A stretch of 64,000 nt of DNA. It comes from CBDCYS01 sp965224215 (GTDB taxonomy: Bacteria > Acidobacteriota > Terriglobia > Bryobacterales > UBA6623). How positions within the stretch are numbered: the stretch's first letter is position 1; every line of letters starts with the position of its first letter. The notes beneath the pieces were generated by a model that was not told where the DNA came from, made no database searches, and worked only from the letters and a program-made list of their open reading frames with translations. Made by a program: the position numbers and the translations under genes. Positions 46,029-55,998 of the stretch are shown here, piece after piece. The stretch is from contig CBDCYS010000010.1 of NCBI GenBank assembly GCA_965224215.1, positions 31,167-95,166 on the forward strand, written 5' to 3'.

Positions 46029-47286
46029 TGGTCACACTCCCGTCCGCGTTGACTTTCCAGGCCTTGATTCCGTTGTGGTGATAGACGGACTTCTTTCCGC
46101 GCTGCTCGATCAGCGCCGCCGTGGTGGGCTGGATATATCCCGTGTCGTCGGTCGACCGGGACTGAATGACGACATCCCCGCCTTCCCAGGACCAGGGGAT
46201 ACGAAAACGCGTGAACGCCATCGGCAGACGCGGCTCTTGCAGTTCGGCGTCTTGCCAGCTGCCACCGCTGTCGGTCGAAACCTCGACGCGGCTGATCGTC
46301 CCTCTTCCCGACCACGCCAGTCCCCGAATCTCGTGGGCACCTGGGCTGTTCAGCTTGTGCCCGCCCGAGGGGTAGGTAATGACTGACTTCGCATCCATCG
46401 GATAGGTGAAGATCCAGGCCTTCCCGTCATCTTGAAGCTCGGTGTATTTGGAAGTCTCGTTGCGGGTCATGTAGGGCGTGTCGTCGACTTTGATTCGGCG
46501 CAGCCACTTGACGTTCATGTTGCCTTCAAAACCGGGAACAACCAGGCGAAGCGGGTAACCCTGTTCGGGGCGAATCGCCTCACCGTTTTGCCCGTAGGCG
46601 ACGATGACATCGTCCAATGCTTTGTCGAGCGGGACGCTGCGTTGCATGCGACAGGCGTCGGCTCCTTCGGCGAGCAGCCAGTTTGCACCGGACTTCACAC
46701 CGGCTTCTTCCAGCAGCAGCCTCAGCGGCACGCCGGTCCACTCACTGCAACCGGCGAGTCCGTGGCTGATTTGCGCGTTGGGTGCGGTCTTGGCTCCCCA
46801 TTCGCCGCCGCCGTTCCCGGCGCATTCTACGAAATGAATTTGCGATACCGACGGCAATCGGCGTAGTTCCTCAACAGTGAATATCAACGGCCGCTCGACC
46901 ATCCCGTGGATCATCAGCTTGTGCTCGGCGGGATCGATTTCGGGAATGCCGGCGTGATGTCGCTCGAAATGCAGTCCGGAAGGCGTGATCATGCCGTGCG
47001 AGTCTTGCAGGGGTGTTCGGGTGGAGCCCAGTTCCGCGTGTTTGCCCGGACGCAAGAACCGCTGCGACGTTTCCTTGGGAGAGCGTTCGCCGTAGGTGCG
47101 CAACGGCCGGCCAAGGGCGCTCGGCCCTTTCTCTTCGGCAATCTCCGCGCCCGGTTGGCAAGCCGTCAGCAGGCCACCCAGGGTCGCGCCGAAGCCGAGG
47201 AATCTTCTGCGGCTAGCGCTGTCCGCAGCTCGGGCGGGTTTCTTCGTTGCGTCTTCCGCGATGTGCTCCTTCAACTGAACTTCCAA
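46015..47286 (-). CDS. soxC: sulfite dehydrogenase molybdopterin subunit (SoxC/SorA-like), 423 aa
   Basis: Tat leader (SRRRFLGFGATLGGLL), then the sulfite oxidase-type molybdopterin domain with HFVECAGNGGGEW, where the Cys is the Mo ligand, and YGQNGEAIRPEQGYPLRLVV. A C-terminal Mo-co dimerisation Ig-like domain follows (SVITYPSGGHKL, GLAWSGRGTISRVEVSTDSG). The TTG at 47286 is supported by GGAGG seven bases upstream. With its cytochrome partner it oxidises sulfite to sulfate in the periplasm. No other sox genes are in the window, so it may detoxify sulfite rather than support lithotrophy. The symbol is by similarity. Confidence 0.85.
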   Translation of the reverse strand: MEVQLKEHIAEDATKKPARAADSASRRRFLGFGATLGGLLTACQPGAEIAEEKGPSALGRPLRTYGERSPKETSQRFLRPGKHAELGSTRTPLQDSHGMITPSGLHFERHHAGIPEIDPAEHKLMIHGMVERPLIFTVEELRRLPSVSQIHFVECAGNGGGEWGAKTAPNAQISHGLAGCSEWTGVPLRLLLEEAGVKSGANWLLAEGADACRMQRSVPLDKALDDVIVAYGQNGEAIRPEQGYPLRLVVPGFEGNMNVKWLRRIKVDDTPYMTRNETSKYTELQDDGKAWIFTYPMDAKSVITYPSGGHKLNSPGAHEIRGLAWSGRGTISRVEVSTDSGGSWQDAELQEPRLPMAFTRFRIPWSWEGGDVVIQSRSTDDTGYIQPTTAALIEQRGKKSVYHHNGIKAWKVNADGSVTNADA

Positions 47287-47796
47287 AGCTGAACCTCCAA
47301 AGGACGAATAGCATCCGTGACGTAGTGTGCCACAAAACGGCTATTCGGCGCGATCGATCGGCTGCTCAGAGAGTCACTGGATGATCTTGTGTGGCGGGTG
47401 CCCAAAGTGGCACAAGCATTCTTGCGTGCCGTGTCGCCATTCCCGGCGACATTCGCGGGACGCATTTTCTTCCTTGACATTCGATGTTAGTGCGCGATGT
47501 TAGTGCGTCCCTTCTTTCCTGGCTCCGCTTTCCGCCCGCACCCGGCCGGCTGAAATGTTTCGTCATCATCGGCATGGCGGGGCGGTCGGTTCAGGTAGCC
47601 AGAAATGGGGGACAGGACAACAATCCCATTCGCACGCTAGAATAATTTCAGTAGTTCGTTCAGAGCTATCGTGCATTAAGTCGGCCCATACGAAACGCCG
47701 AGCAAGAAGAGTCCTAGACCTCAGATCAAGCTAGGCCGGGCGTATCGAACAGGACCAGAGGCTTGGCCAACCGCAGCCAAAGCTGAACCAGCCAGT
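47287..47796. other. intergenic upstream of tRNA-Leu
   Basis: No gene is seen. A short direct repeat GATGTTAGTGCG occurs twice around 47484-47508. CGGTTCAGGTAGCC near 47588 resembles an IS1595 end and may be a relic. Promoter elements for the tRNA should lie just upstream of 47797 but are not obvious. Confidence 0.4.
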
Positions 47797-47883
47797 GCGG
47801 AGGTGGCGGAACTGGCAGACGCGCTAGCTTGAGGTGCTAGTGAGAGCAATCTCTTGGGGGTTCGAGTCCCCCTCTCCGCACCA
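47797..47883 (+). tRNA. tRNA-Leu (anticodon GAG)
   Basis: 87 nt including an encoded CCA. Acceptor stem GCGGAGG with TCTCCGC, D-arm with GG, anticodon arm CTAGC-TTGAGGT-GCTAG giving anticodon GAG, a long class II variable arm (GAGA paired with TCTC), and T-arm GGGGG-TTCGAGT-CCCCC. An integrase gene starts 24 bases beyond it on the opposite strand, so its 3' end is the likely attachment site. Confidence 0.95.
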
Positions 47884-47906
47884 TTGATATCAATAACTTA
47901 GGGGGA

Positions 47907-49062
47907 TCAATTTAAGATGGGCTTATCCGAAATAGAGCTTGTTTGCCCCTTTTTTGCCCCTTCATGGTGCTTTTCAACTTTCCGCATGTACCGTTCCATC
48001 TTCTGCCCGGCTTCGTGCAGATCGCGTTCCGATACGATGTTGTAGCGATCGAACACCGCTCGCGTTTTGTGCCCAGAAATGAGCATTGCGACCCTTTCCG
48101 GCACACCAGCCCTGACAAGATTCCTCACCCCGGTTCGCCGCAGATCGTGAAACAGTCGGATAGGCTTGCCGGTTTCCTCATCCCACAGCCCGGCCCGCTT
48201 GCAGGCTTCGTGCCAAGCGCCATCCATGGATTTGATGCGTTGTCCGTGCCTGGAGAACAGCCACGGGCAACCGGGCCAAAGCTGGTCCCGAATTTCCAGT
48301 TGCATCTTGACGGTTTCAAAGAGTTCGCCATAGAGCGGCAGCAAGCGGGCTTCGTCGTTCTTTGTCGTGCCGGGTTCCAGGCGTACCAGTCTGGCGAGCA
48401 AGTCTACTTGGTTGCAGCCTATTGACAGAATCTCCCCTTTGCGGCAACCGCTGTAGTAGCCGAAAATCAAAACCGGCCTCAGATCATCCGGCAACTCAAC
48501 ACGAAGGTCCAAGTATTCATTGTGCTCGAAGAAACCGGCACGGGGGGGGCGGTTCACTTAACTTCGGGAACCGTGGAACGCGCTTCACTCTTGGCGGCGT
48601 TTCCTCGTGGGCAAGATTGAAGGCACGGCGCAATAGTGTGAACTCTCGGTTGATCGTTCCGTTGCTGATTCCATTTCTGCGGCGGGAGGCGATGTAGGCT
48701 TGCAGCCGGGCGGTATCGATTGCGCTAGCTTTCAGGTGCCCGAAGAAGGGCCGCAAATGGCCATCAACATAACGGGCCCATTCGATGGATTTATTGTTGT
48801 TCTCGTAATCGTACAGCAGATTGTCCAAAAGATTCGCAACCGTGATTCGGTGCGGGCTGACGTAGCTGTCCGTTTCGATCTCGGCCAGACGTTTCCGCAG
48901 CAGGGCTTCCGCATCCGTGTATTTCGTACTCCGGCTCGACTCGCGCATCTGTTGCCCGCGAACGTAGTAGGCGAGCCACCAGGTTTTAACCTCGATTCGC
49001 GTACCATCGGGCTTTTTGACTTTCGGATGGTAGATGCGACCAAATCTTGGTTTGCGTGGCAT
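47907..49062 (-). pseudogene. tyrosine recombinase/integrase, frameshifted at a run of eight G
   Basis: The N-terminal part (MPRKPRFGRIYHPKVKKPDG, then a core-binding domain ending KRVPRFPKLSEPPP) and the catalytic part (RAGFFEHNEYLDLRVELPDD onward) lie in different frames. They join at G8 on the plus strand (48542-48549), where one fewer base restores the frame. Catalytic residues are complete: Arg in GCRKGEIL, HDLRRTG, the GHK box and the Tyr nucleophile in FDRYNI. Total about 385 aa. It would catalyse integration at tRNA-Leu if the shift is not real. Confidence 0.87.
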
Positions 49063-49075
49063 GACGAAAACTCTA

Positions 49076-49348
49076 CTACACCTTGGCGGCGTCAATCCAG
49101 CCGTCAAGATCCCGCACATCGAGGAACACCCGGCGGTCATGACGCACAACGGGGATTGCCTGGTCAGAGATGAGGTGTTGGACGCTTGCTTTCGAGCGGC
49201 CGAGGTAGCTCGCCGCTTGCTCCACGGTCAGCAGTCTTGGGTGAATACTCGCCCCGGAACCGTTCTGCTTAATCCCAGTCCGCAGCCGCTCCGCCACCTT
49301 TTCCGCGAGGGCGTCCAGCAAGCCGTCGATGTTGAAGTCGTTGTGCAT
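49076..49348 (-). CDS. excisionase-like MerR-type DNA-binding protein, 90 aa
   Basis: The C-terminal half LLTVEQAASYLGRSKASVQH then VVRHDRRVFLDVRDLDGWID is the excisionase/AlpA-type winged helix. It lies 13 bp upstream of the integrase start in the same direction, the usual place for a recombination directionality factor. The N-terminus contains an amphipathic helix (LLDALAEKVAERLRTG). Confidence 0.82.
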   Translation of the reverse strand: MHNDFNIDGLLDALAEKVAERLRTGIKQNGSGASIHPRLLTVEQAASYLGRSKASVQHLISDQAIPVVRHDRRVFLDVRDLDGWIDAAKV

Positions 49349-49380
49349 TTCAGTTCTGCAACGTGCCCCGAAGTGTACCC

Positions 49381-49689
49381 CTACCCGGCGCCGTCACGTT
49401 CCACGATTTTGAGTTCCTTTAGTTCCTCCAACTGACGGTCGCGTATAGTGCGGGGGATAGGGAGAGCCGTTACATCCTGCTCCTTCATCACTGCCAGCAA
49501 TAGGCTCCGGCGATTTATTGGTAAACAGTCCAACCCAACGCGAAAGACATCCTGAAGGTCTTGCTCCGCCATCTGCGTGCGCAACTGTGTCCAAATCTCC
49601 CCCGCAAGCTCCTTGATGTCGATCTCGAACCGCATGGGTCGTATGAAAGTGCTCCCTCCATCGTCGGGCGCGGTTATGTTGCCGCCCAT
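49381..49689 (-). CDS. hypothetical protein of the integrative element, 102 aa
   Basis: Unrecognised. MRFEIDIKELAGEIWTQLRT followed by LQDVFRVGLDCLPINRRSLL; soluble and helical. An internal Met at residue 19 is an equally good start. It belongs to the minus-strand cluster behind the excisionase gene. Confidence 0.5.
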   Translation of the reverse strand: MGGNITAPDDGGSTFIRPMRFEIDIKELAGEIWTQLRTQMAEQDLQDVFRVGLDCLPINRRSLLLAVMKEQDVTALPIPRTIRDRQLEELKELKIVERDGAG

Positions 49690-49788
49690 CGAGGTTGACT
49701 GCGCAACACGGCTTGTTTAGCTTCACTGGCTTCACACGTTTCACGGGATCTGCCTCTACTTGTTCTACTCACCTTCTCCTCCTCGTTC

Positions 49789-49959
49789 TCAACGATCCTC
49801 GCGCTGGGCCCAGTCGATCTGAAACCGGGTGTGCTTCTCTGGGTCAGCGAGGATGATCTCCGACACCGTGTCGTTCTGGCGGTCGTAGATGCGCATTAGA
49901 TCGCGCGATGAGCGGCGACCTCGGGAAAGCTTTGGGAGCGTTTTCATCGAAGTGCCCAT
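49789..49959 (-). CDS. small hypothetical protein, 56 aa
   Basis: Starts MGTSMKTLPKLSRGRRSSRD and continues IYDRQNDTVSEIILADPEKH. Basic N-terminus, acidic C-terminus. The ATG overlaps the stop of the upstream 30-codon frame as TGATG (49957-49961), indicating coupled translation. Confidence 0.5.
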   Translation of the reverse strand: MGTSMKTLPKLSRGRRSSRDLMRIYDRQNDTVSEIILADPEKHTRFQIDWAQREDR

Positions 49960-50051
49960 CAGTCCTCCCACTCGAAACGGCCCTTTCGGCCGAGCCTGAT
50001 TTTGAACACCCGCTCCTCGGCGACACGATTCTTGATCTGATTCAGCGTCAT
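49959..50051 (-). CDS. very small coupled open frame, 30 aa
   Basis: MTLNQIKNRVAEERVFKIRL then GRKGRFEWED. Charged, helical then basic. It overlaps the next start by one base. Position and TGATG coupling support it; nothing is known of its role. Confidence 0.35.
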   Translation of the reverse strand: MTLNQIKNRVAEERVFKIRLGRKGRFEWED

Positions 50052-50242
50052 CAGCCGCCCCCCGGCCCCAAGCCTGTCTGTCCCGAGCCCCAACTACTCG
50101 CAGGCAAGTGTCCTGTTTTCATCGAATCTTCCGGGAGTGCGGGGATGGCGGTAGTGTTCGGGGCTATTACTCATATGTTTTTCCACACTCGCCTCACGCG
50201 TGGCATAGAAAACTCCCGCCACTACTCGAACCCCCGCAAATC

Positions 50243-50479
50243 TCAGTCCTTCCTCACCAGCCACAACTTTACGTTGGCATGCGTGTCCCCGTTCCTGGAC
50301 CAGCCGACAGCTTTCGTCGCCGTACCGGGACACCGACATGTTTGCCTAGGGTCTTGCCGAGCTTGATGCGAAAACTTCCTTTTCTTCGATTCGAGCACCT
50401 CAGCAAGTGTGTCCGGCAGCGCTGCGCGTATGACCGACGATTCAAGGTTGATCTGCCCGATGAGTTTATTCGTGGACAT
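50243..50479 (-). CDS. small hypothetical protein, 78 aa
   Basis: Starts MSTNKLIGQINLESSVIRAA, overlapping the end of the primase gene by 14 bp, which implies coupling. The middle is Lys/Arg-rich (LESKKRKFSHQARQDPRQTC) and the end is beta-like (NVKLWLVRKD). Family not recognised. Confidence 0.5.
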   Translation of the reverse strand: MSTNKLIGQINLESSVIRAALPDTLAEVLESKKRKFSHQARQDPRQTCRCPGTATKAVGWSRNGDTHANVKLWLVRKD

Positions 50480-52600
50480 CGGTTCTGAACCGTAGCACTC
50501 GTACCAGGTTTGGAAAAATGTCTCCCACTGCGCGCGTTTCCTCGTCGGCTTGTTCGTAAAGCGTCCGCTGGTTGCCCAAGAACCCCTCAAACCCGGCATA
50601 TTCGAGGATGCCGCCGACGGTTCGCGTCCACTGTTCAAAGGACCCCATGGGGGCGGGAATCTTTTGCGGCCGGGGACATCCCGCGACATACCACGCTCTT
50701 GCCATCGTCAGCAGCGCGGCTAATATCTCCCCCCGGTGTTCTCGCACCCACGATTTCAGTTCTTCGTGCCGGAAGTCCGCTCGCTCATAGGGGCGGGACA
50801 TTTTCGCGTCGAGCCGAATCCAATAGCATCGGCGCGGAAGGTCACCACGCAAGCGGATGTTGTTGCCAGTCACGAGCCACATCGTGTGATTGCGAAGCGT
50901 CACCATTTCCGACCTGCCTAGGATGCGGTCCGTCCACCGATCCGACGTCACCATCGCCGCCAGCGCCGCGCTTTGCAAGGGTTGTTCAATGTTGTCGATT
51001 ACGTTGACCGTGGTCCCTCGAAGCAAGCACGAAGTCATGATTTTCTGCCATTCCTCTTCTTTGCTCGGTGCCGGCATCATTTCGTCGCGTCCCGTGGCGA
51101 CGATCGAGACCACCGCCGCTAGCAGGCTTTTGCCGCTTCCCATCTGCGGTGCATCCGACAGCGCTATCGGCACGTTACCCTTGACAGCCATCCGAACGAC
51201 CGGTGTCAATATCGCCGCCATTGCGTTCGCTTTACTCGCGCCGTCCGCGAAAGGAAACTCAGCAATCGGCTCCAGGGCTTGAGTGAATGCAGCTAGGGCG
51301 TCTCGCCGGTCAGGGGAGTCGGGGATGTCGGGGACGCACAGCTCGGGGGCACGATGATAAAAGAGTTTCGTTGCCGCGTCATAGCCGACACGAGACAGAA
51401 TGCTACCGTCCGCCCGCAACACGGGACTCTCGGTCACCGCTTCCAAGGGCGGAAGCTCCCACTCACCGAGAGCCGCCACGTAGCGGGTGACGTCAACGGG
51501 TGGGCTTACCGACACCGACCGGAATTCTCCAGCTTCTTTGCCCTTGACGACCCGTACAAAGTTTGCTCGCTGAGTCAAGAGTGCTCGAATTGCCGCATCT
51601 CCGATGTCGTCGATGATGGGCTGCTTGTTCTCGTCCAGGCGGACCCGGATGAGACGTCCGCCACGAACGAACACTGACGGTGGATCGTTCCCTAAGACCA
51701 GTGCACGGGACGCTTCTCCGCCAACGTTCCGCAACTGGCGATCGTTTACCTTGATTTCGGGCCGGTGGGGGGCCGACTCGGTCGTAGACCCGTCCGTTGC
51801 GTAGCGCTGAGCAATGTCCTCGGCGAGCTTACGAACTTCCGTCTCGCTCTTCGGCGGCGAGCAGCGGTGGCGGTTGAATTCCAGCAGGGCGGCCAGTATC
51901 TCATCAGATCCGCATCCGGCATGGCGTAGCTTGCCCGCATAGCTGAGTAACGCCTGGTAGCGTTTCCCCTCTGTGAACTTCTCGGAGCTGCCGGAACTTT
52001 TCGCTTTGCCGTTCGTCGTCGGCTTACTCACGAGCAATTGCTTGAGCCAACCCGGGAGTTCAGCAATTCCGGTATCCTCTAGCCCATCCCACTGATACCG
52101 ATTGCCGCTGCTGTGTAGCGACGGTGTCGCTACGAAGAAGCCGCCGTTCGCCTTTACATCGATGCCGGGGGCGATAGCACTTTTGTCCTGTCGGTTTTGA
52201 ATGTGGCCACCAGGGTGCTCAGATAAGGATGTGACGACCGCCTCCGCCGGTGATCTGCTCGCGGGTGTTCGGCAGACGTCCATGCTTGATGGTTAACTCC
52301 TCTAGGGATTCGTCGCCACCGTGCTTTGGGTCAATGTCGAGAACGACCAAGCAACTCTTACCTGCTACGATGCCGATATTTGCGTTCGGCCACCTTTCCC
52401 CACCATGGCCGCATAGTCGCTGGGACGGTCGTGGCTTCGTTCTGCCAACCCTTGAACCTCGGATGCTTGCCAGGGGAATCGCAGGCTTCGCCTTTCCGGC
52501 AAGTGCACTTCCCGTCCATGACGCTGTGAAGGGGCAGAACGAACCACCCGAGGGCACCATAGCGTTGTGCGGCTTGCAGCATGCGTGTCATTGGGCACAA
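50466..52600 (-). pseudogene. primase-polymerase/helicase of the integrative element, two frameshifts
   Basis: A primase-polymerase N-terminus lies in three frames: WFVLPLHSVMDGKCTCRKGE, then WPNANIGIVAGKSCLVVLDI (the Asp-x-Asp metal site) and EQITGGGGRHILI, then HPGGHIQNRQDKSAIAPGID. The shifts are near 52400 and 52230. The long frame from 52283 adds a PriCT-type domain (GKRYQALLSYAGKLRHAGCG) and an SF3/D5-like ATPase with a Walker A loop DAPQMGSGKSLLA. It would replicate the element. Either disabled or affected by sequencing indels. Confidence 0.8.
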
Positions 52601-52612
52601 GAGCTGAGACTT

Positions 52613-52837
52613 CTACAACGGCCAGCCCACCTCTGCAGCTACCTCGGCTACTCTTTCCCGCGCTTTCCTTAGCGCCGCCAAAGCTTGCTGGATTTGCGCA
52701 AGCTCTCTCTCCGACGGTTGTACGTAGCCCCGCTCGATGGCTGAGAGTCTTGATCTTTCTACGCCGGAGCGAGCGCTGAGGAGTGTTGCGGGGATCTCCG
52801 CAGAGACCCGCAGTCGCTTTAGTTCTTTCCCGTCCAT
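52613..52837 (-). CDS. XRE-family helix-turn-helix regulator, 74 aa
   Basis: MDGKELKRLRVSAEIPATLL then SGVERSRLSAIERGYVQPSE: a standard Cro/CI-type helix-turn-helix followed by a helical tail. It lies 13 bp upstream of the primase gene in the same direction and probably represses or activates the element's operon. The start at 52837 removes six residues from a longer frame. Confidence 0.8.
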   Translation of the reverse strand: MDGKELKRLRVSAEIPATLLSARSGVERSRLSAIERGYVQPSERELAQIQQALAALRKARERVAEVAAEVGWPL

Positions 52838-52944
52838 GTTCGTCGTCTCCACCAAAAATTGTGGTTTCTGTTTGTTGAGACGGACGGGGAGGTTGAATTA
52901 TTGGGGCTGAAAAAATGCTCTTCGGTACCGAAAAATGGGGTTCT

Positions 52945-53625
52945 TCAACCCTTGCCAAGCTGGGTCTTCTTGAAATGCCGCAGTATCGAAGTGACGTTCT
53001 TGACCTGCTGCTGGGTCGGGTACCTAATGTCGTAGAGGATTTGGGCACACTCCTTGTTGGTCTTGCCCTCTTTCTTTGCTGCGAGCGCCAGCCGCTTTTG
53101 CTCAATGGAGATAGTGGTAGGGCGACCTGGCGATTTGCGTGGAGCCGGTTCGCCGGTCGAGCGACTCGCACTTCGGGAATGTTCCGCGACTTCTAGTCCG
53201 AGCTGTAGCTCCCCTTTCCACGCGCTTTTTTCCCATTCGTCAAGTACCGATTGCAGATCTTGGCTGAAATAGCGGACGCCGAAATGCTCAGTCAGAAGAT
53301 GTTGCCTTATTTCATCCAACGCATTGCAGAAGGCGTCACGGTCCGGTAAGGCTTCCCGGTAGGCTTTCAAGTGCTCTCGCACTAGGCGAATCACTTGGGG
53401 TCGAAAGCACCTCACGAATAAGTCCCCATCACCAACGACTTCCCACCGCTCCTTCTGGTAATGCTTTTTGTCGATGGGTGCTAAATCACCGGACTTGAGG
53501 TTCCTTTGAGCGTCGTGGTGTGTGCCTCTGAGCATCTTGCATACGATGACTTCTTCGGAGTTCTCTACGGAAAGAGGAGGCGGACCCTTGCACTCCGCGA
53601 TGGACTTGCTAACGCACGATTCCAA
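52945..53625 (-). CDS. hypothetical protein with C-terminal helix-turn-helix-like region, 226 aa
   Basis: The central part (FRPQVIRLVREHLKAYREAL) is helical. The C-terminus after a GRPTT linker, IEQKRLALAAKKEGKTNKEC then VKNVTSILRHFKKTQ, looks like a DNA-binding helix-turn-helix. The N-terminal Cys-containing stretch may be a longer start than real. It is the outermost gene of the integrative element. Confidence 0.5.
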   Translation of the reverse strand: MESCVSKSIAECKGPPPLSVENSEEVIVCKMLRGTHHDAQRNLKSGDLAPIDKKHYQKERWEVVGDGDLFVRCFRPQVIRLVREHLKAYREALPDRDAFCNALDEIRQHLLTEHFGVRYFSQDLQSVLDEWEKSAWKGELQLGLEVAEHSRSASRSTGEPAPRKSPGRPTTISIEQKRLALAAKKEGKTNKECAQILYDIRYPTQQQVKNVTSILRHFKKTQLGKG

Positions 53626-53640
53626 ATCGCTTTCTTAACA

Positions 53641-53970
53641 GGTGCTAGAGCTTGATCCCGAGTACGCTCCATCAACTTCTTCGAGCACCCCACGGGCAGT
53701 TGTTTGAGCGTCTCAGCTACAGCCCCCTTCACCAAAAAGCTTGCGGTCGCACACTTCTCCTCTTTTTAGCTGCTAAATAGTTGCGAAGAACAAGTCCGGC
53801 AGGGGCATCTTCGTAGTAGTGTATTGATCGGCTTTGTTTCCCTGCTCGTACTTGGACAAGGGAGACACATAGCACCATCGACCGCCCCGATTACACACTC
53901 GGCACGCAAGGACGAGGTTCCAAAACTCCGTCGATCAAGTTTCCAAAGCCATGTGGGCAGATTTCTGAAA
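53641..53970. other. no gene seen; possible right edge of the integrative element
   Basis: No convincing coding sequence. No match to the tRNA-Leu 3' end. A minus-strand frame 53891-54088 (ADNGPSTKAFYAASLKDGQE) may be the true C-terminus of the neighbouring metalloprotease after a further frame change. Confidence 0.35.
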
Positions 53971-54521
53971 TTATTTCCTGCCCATCCTTGAGCGAGGCGG
54001 CATAAAACGCCTTGGTGCTGGGGCCGTTATCAGCGTGCTTGACATGGTGGCGCGTCCTCCTGCGGCCCTCCTGAAATGCTCTTCCCATCGCACACCGATC
54101 TCCTCTACTTTATCCAAATCCTCGGCTCTCGGTTGCGTACCATTCGGCACTACCAAAATGAAAGCTGTGGAGAAATTCTTCTGGGTGTCCGAGGCCGGGG
54201 GAAGACGAGGTCCCATGGCTGCAATAACCTGCTCAATCGAAATCACCTTTTTGTCTGCTGACACAGCCCATTGCCCATCGACGAAAGTGGGCGAGATGTT
54301 TTCGAGCAAAAAGAAATCCGGAACTTCTTCCGGTCGCATCAGACCCATCACGTAAAGGTCCAGAGATCCGTACCCGGTAGGTCGGGGGAAAACGTGGTGG
54401 TTGGTGAAAGTGCCGTCGTTATTGTCCTCCCAAAAAGAGCCTCCCATAGGCGAGGCTTCATGGATATCTTCAAATCTGGTTATCCACTTTACTCTAGTTG
54501 GTGGGCTGGGGTTTGGTGATA

Positions 54522-55051
54522 CCTGAATTATGCACTGCGGCGTGGACCTGAGGAGGGCTGAGCCGCAAGGGACCATTTGGGACCCCCGAAAACATGGGGT
54601 AAAAAGGTCGGCTGGCAAAGATTCCTGCTTCGCCAGCCAACCCCAAGGAAGTCACCCACATGGTTACCAGACGAAAACAGCATAGCTCCCAAAGGCCCGT
54701 CCAACAAGGCCCAGCCGTGACGGCCTCGCGGCCCAATAAAATCGGGGCTTCGACGCCTTACCACTTCCGCGGCAGGAAGCCGACTCCCTACGGCGGCTTG
54801 CTGCCGGTAGTCGGGAGGGCGCTGATCTGAGAGCCTGGCTATGCGCTATGCATAAAATTTTATGCACTAGCCGTAACGCACTGGAAACACGTCACTTCCA
54901 AGCGAGGTTTTGACGACGCGGATTCTGGGCGGGAAGGGAAACCGGACACGGAGAAGCCAAAAGGCCAGTTGCCGAGCTACCACCTCACGACGACCGCCAA
55001 CCCGCTACGAACGCAGCCACACTCGCAAAGTGAATCTGTGCATAATTCAGG
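54522..55051 (+). mobile_element. IS1380 deletion derivative, 530 bp, non-autonomous
   Basis: Begins CCTGAATTATGCAC and ends with its reverse complement; the 5-bp duplication TGATA is at 54517-54521 and 55052-55056. It keeps about 50 N-terminal transposase codons (MVTRRKQHSSQRP, TPYHFRGRKPTPYGG) and the 3' non-coding end with the palindrome TGCATAAAATTTTATGCA (54849-54866), but has lost about 1.27 kb of coding sequence compared with 56197-57995. The full element nearby could supply transposase only if its own frameshift is not real. Confidence 0.87.
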
Positions 55052-55998
55052 TGATAATGTCTCGATAGGTCAAGGCCTTACGGAGAACCAACGGTTCGAC
55101 GAGTCGGTGGAAGATCTTGCCTACGTGGCGGGACTTTCGACGGTTGAATCGAAAGGTGAATTCATCGAGGTAGCCTTGCAGATGCACTTTACTCACCTTC
55201 CCTTGGTGCGTCGCTACCAACCAGCGCTTGAGCAGCGAGGCAACCAGGTGGACATGCGCGAATTCCTCGGCGGCTATCTGCGAGTCTCCCGCTGTGTGGG
55301 TGACCCGATAGCGATAGCCGGCTTTCTTCAAGCCCCGGTAACCCCTCCAGCCGTCGCTATGGACCAGACTGCCTGACGCCACACAGTCGGTCACAAAACC
55401 CACCAGACTCGGTCCCGATGCGTCGGGGACATGACGCAGACGAATTCGCCCCATTTTGCGGCCCTGCAGTTCCACCGCAACCACAACCAAGGCTTTGCCC
55501 ACCAGCTCTCGCCCGCGAACGTGCTTCTCCTTGCCGCCCAAGTAAGTCTCGTCGACTTCGACACTTCCGTCCAGCCGTTCCCGACCCAGCCGAACCATCC
55601 GCCTGCCGCTACTTCTGCAACATCAGCCAGGCGGTCTGATAGCTGCCCAGACCGAGTTCACGCTGCAAACCCTTGGCGCTCAGCCCTGTTTTCTGAGTGC
55701 AGGCCAGCCACATGGCCAGAAACCAACTCCGCAGCGGCACCCGCGAGTTGTGCAGGATGGTTCCCGCCGTGGGAGAGGTCTGGCGTCGGCACCCGCTACA
55801 GAACATCGTGCCTCGTCGGGTCGTCCAACCCTTCGTGGCCGAGCAGTTCGGACAAACGAACCCCGCTGGCCAGCGGACACCGAGCAGATACTCGCAGCAA
55901 GCTTGCTCGCTGGCAAACCGTTCAGTGAACTCCACCAGATGTTTTGGAAAATCGTCGCTCAACAGACTCGGTCTTCGCCGCCAACAGCGCGAGTCCAA
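55047..55998 (-). pseudogene. IS1595 transposase, copy D, stop and frameshift
   Basis: The first part (55998-55609) has the zinc ribbon (CPNCSATKGW, CSGCRRQTS) and ends at TAG in LMLQK. The second part starts MVRLGRERLDGSVEVDETYL one frame over and runs to RDIIT. The IS1380 derivative removed the last few codons, which continue KPQPTN beyond it at about 54516-54500. It has both an in-frame stop and a one-base shift near 55600, so it is dead. Confidence 0.85.

Larger units (their letters stand above)
47884..53640 (-). mobile_element. decayed integrative element at tRNA-Leu, satellite-like
   Basis: All genes read on the minus strand toward the tRNA: integrase, excisionase-like protein, four or five small genes, primase-helicase, XRE regulator and a helix-turn-helix-like protein. 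No capsid, terminase or conjugation genes are present, as in phage satellites and mini-islands. Integrase and primase are frameshifted. I found no second copy of the tRNA 3' end on the right, so the right boundary (about 53.64 kb) is set only by the end of the gene cluster. Confidence 0.65.

Noticed and set aside
45300..47290. Full sox thiosulfate oxidation cluster
   Set aside because: Only the SoxC-like and cytochrome genes are present; no soxXA, soxYZ or soxB can be seen, so a sulfite dehydrogenase pair is the safer call.
47907..53640. Complete prophage
   Set aside because: No terminase, portal, capsid, tail or lysis genes could be found in any frame.
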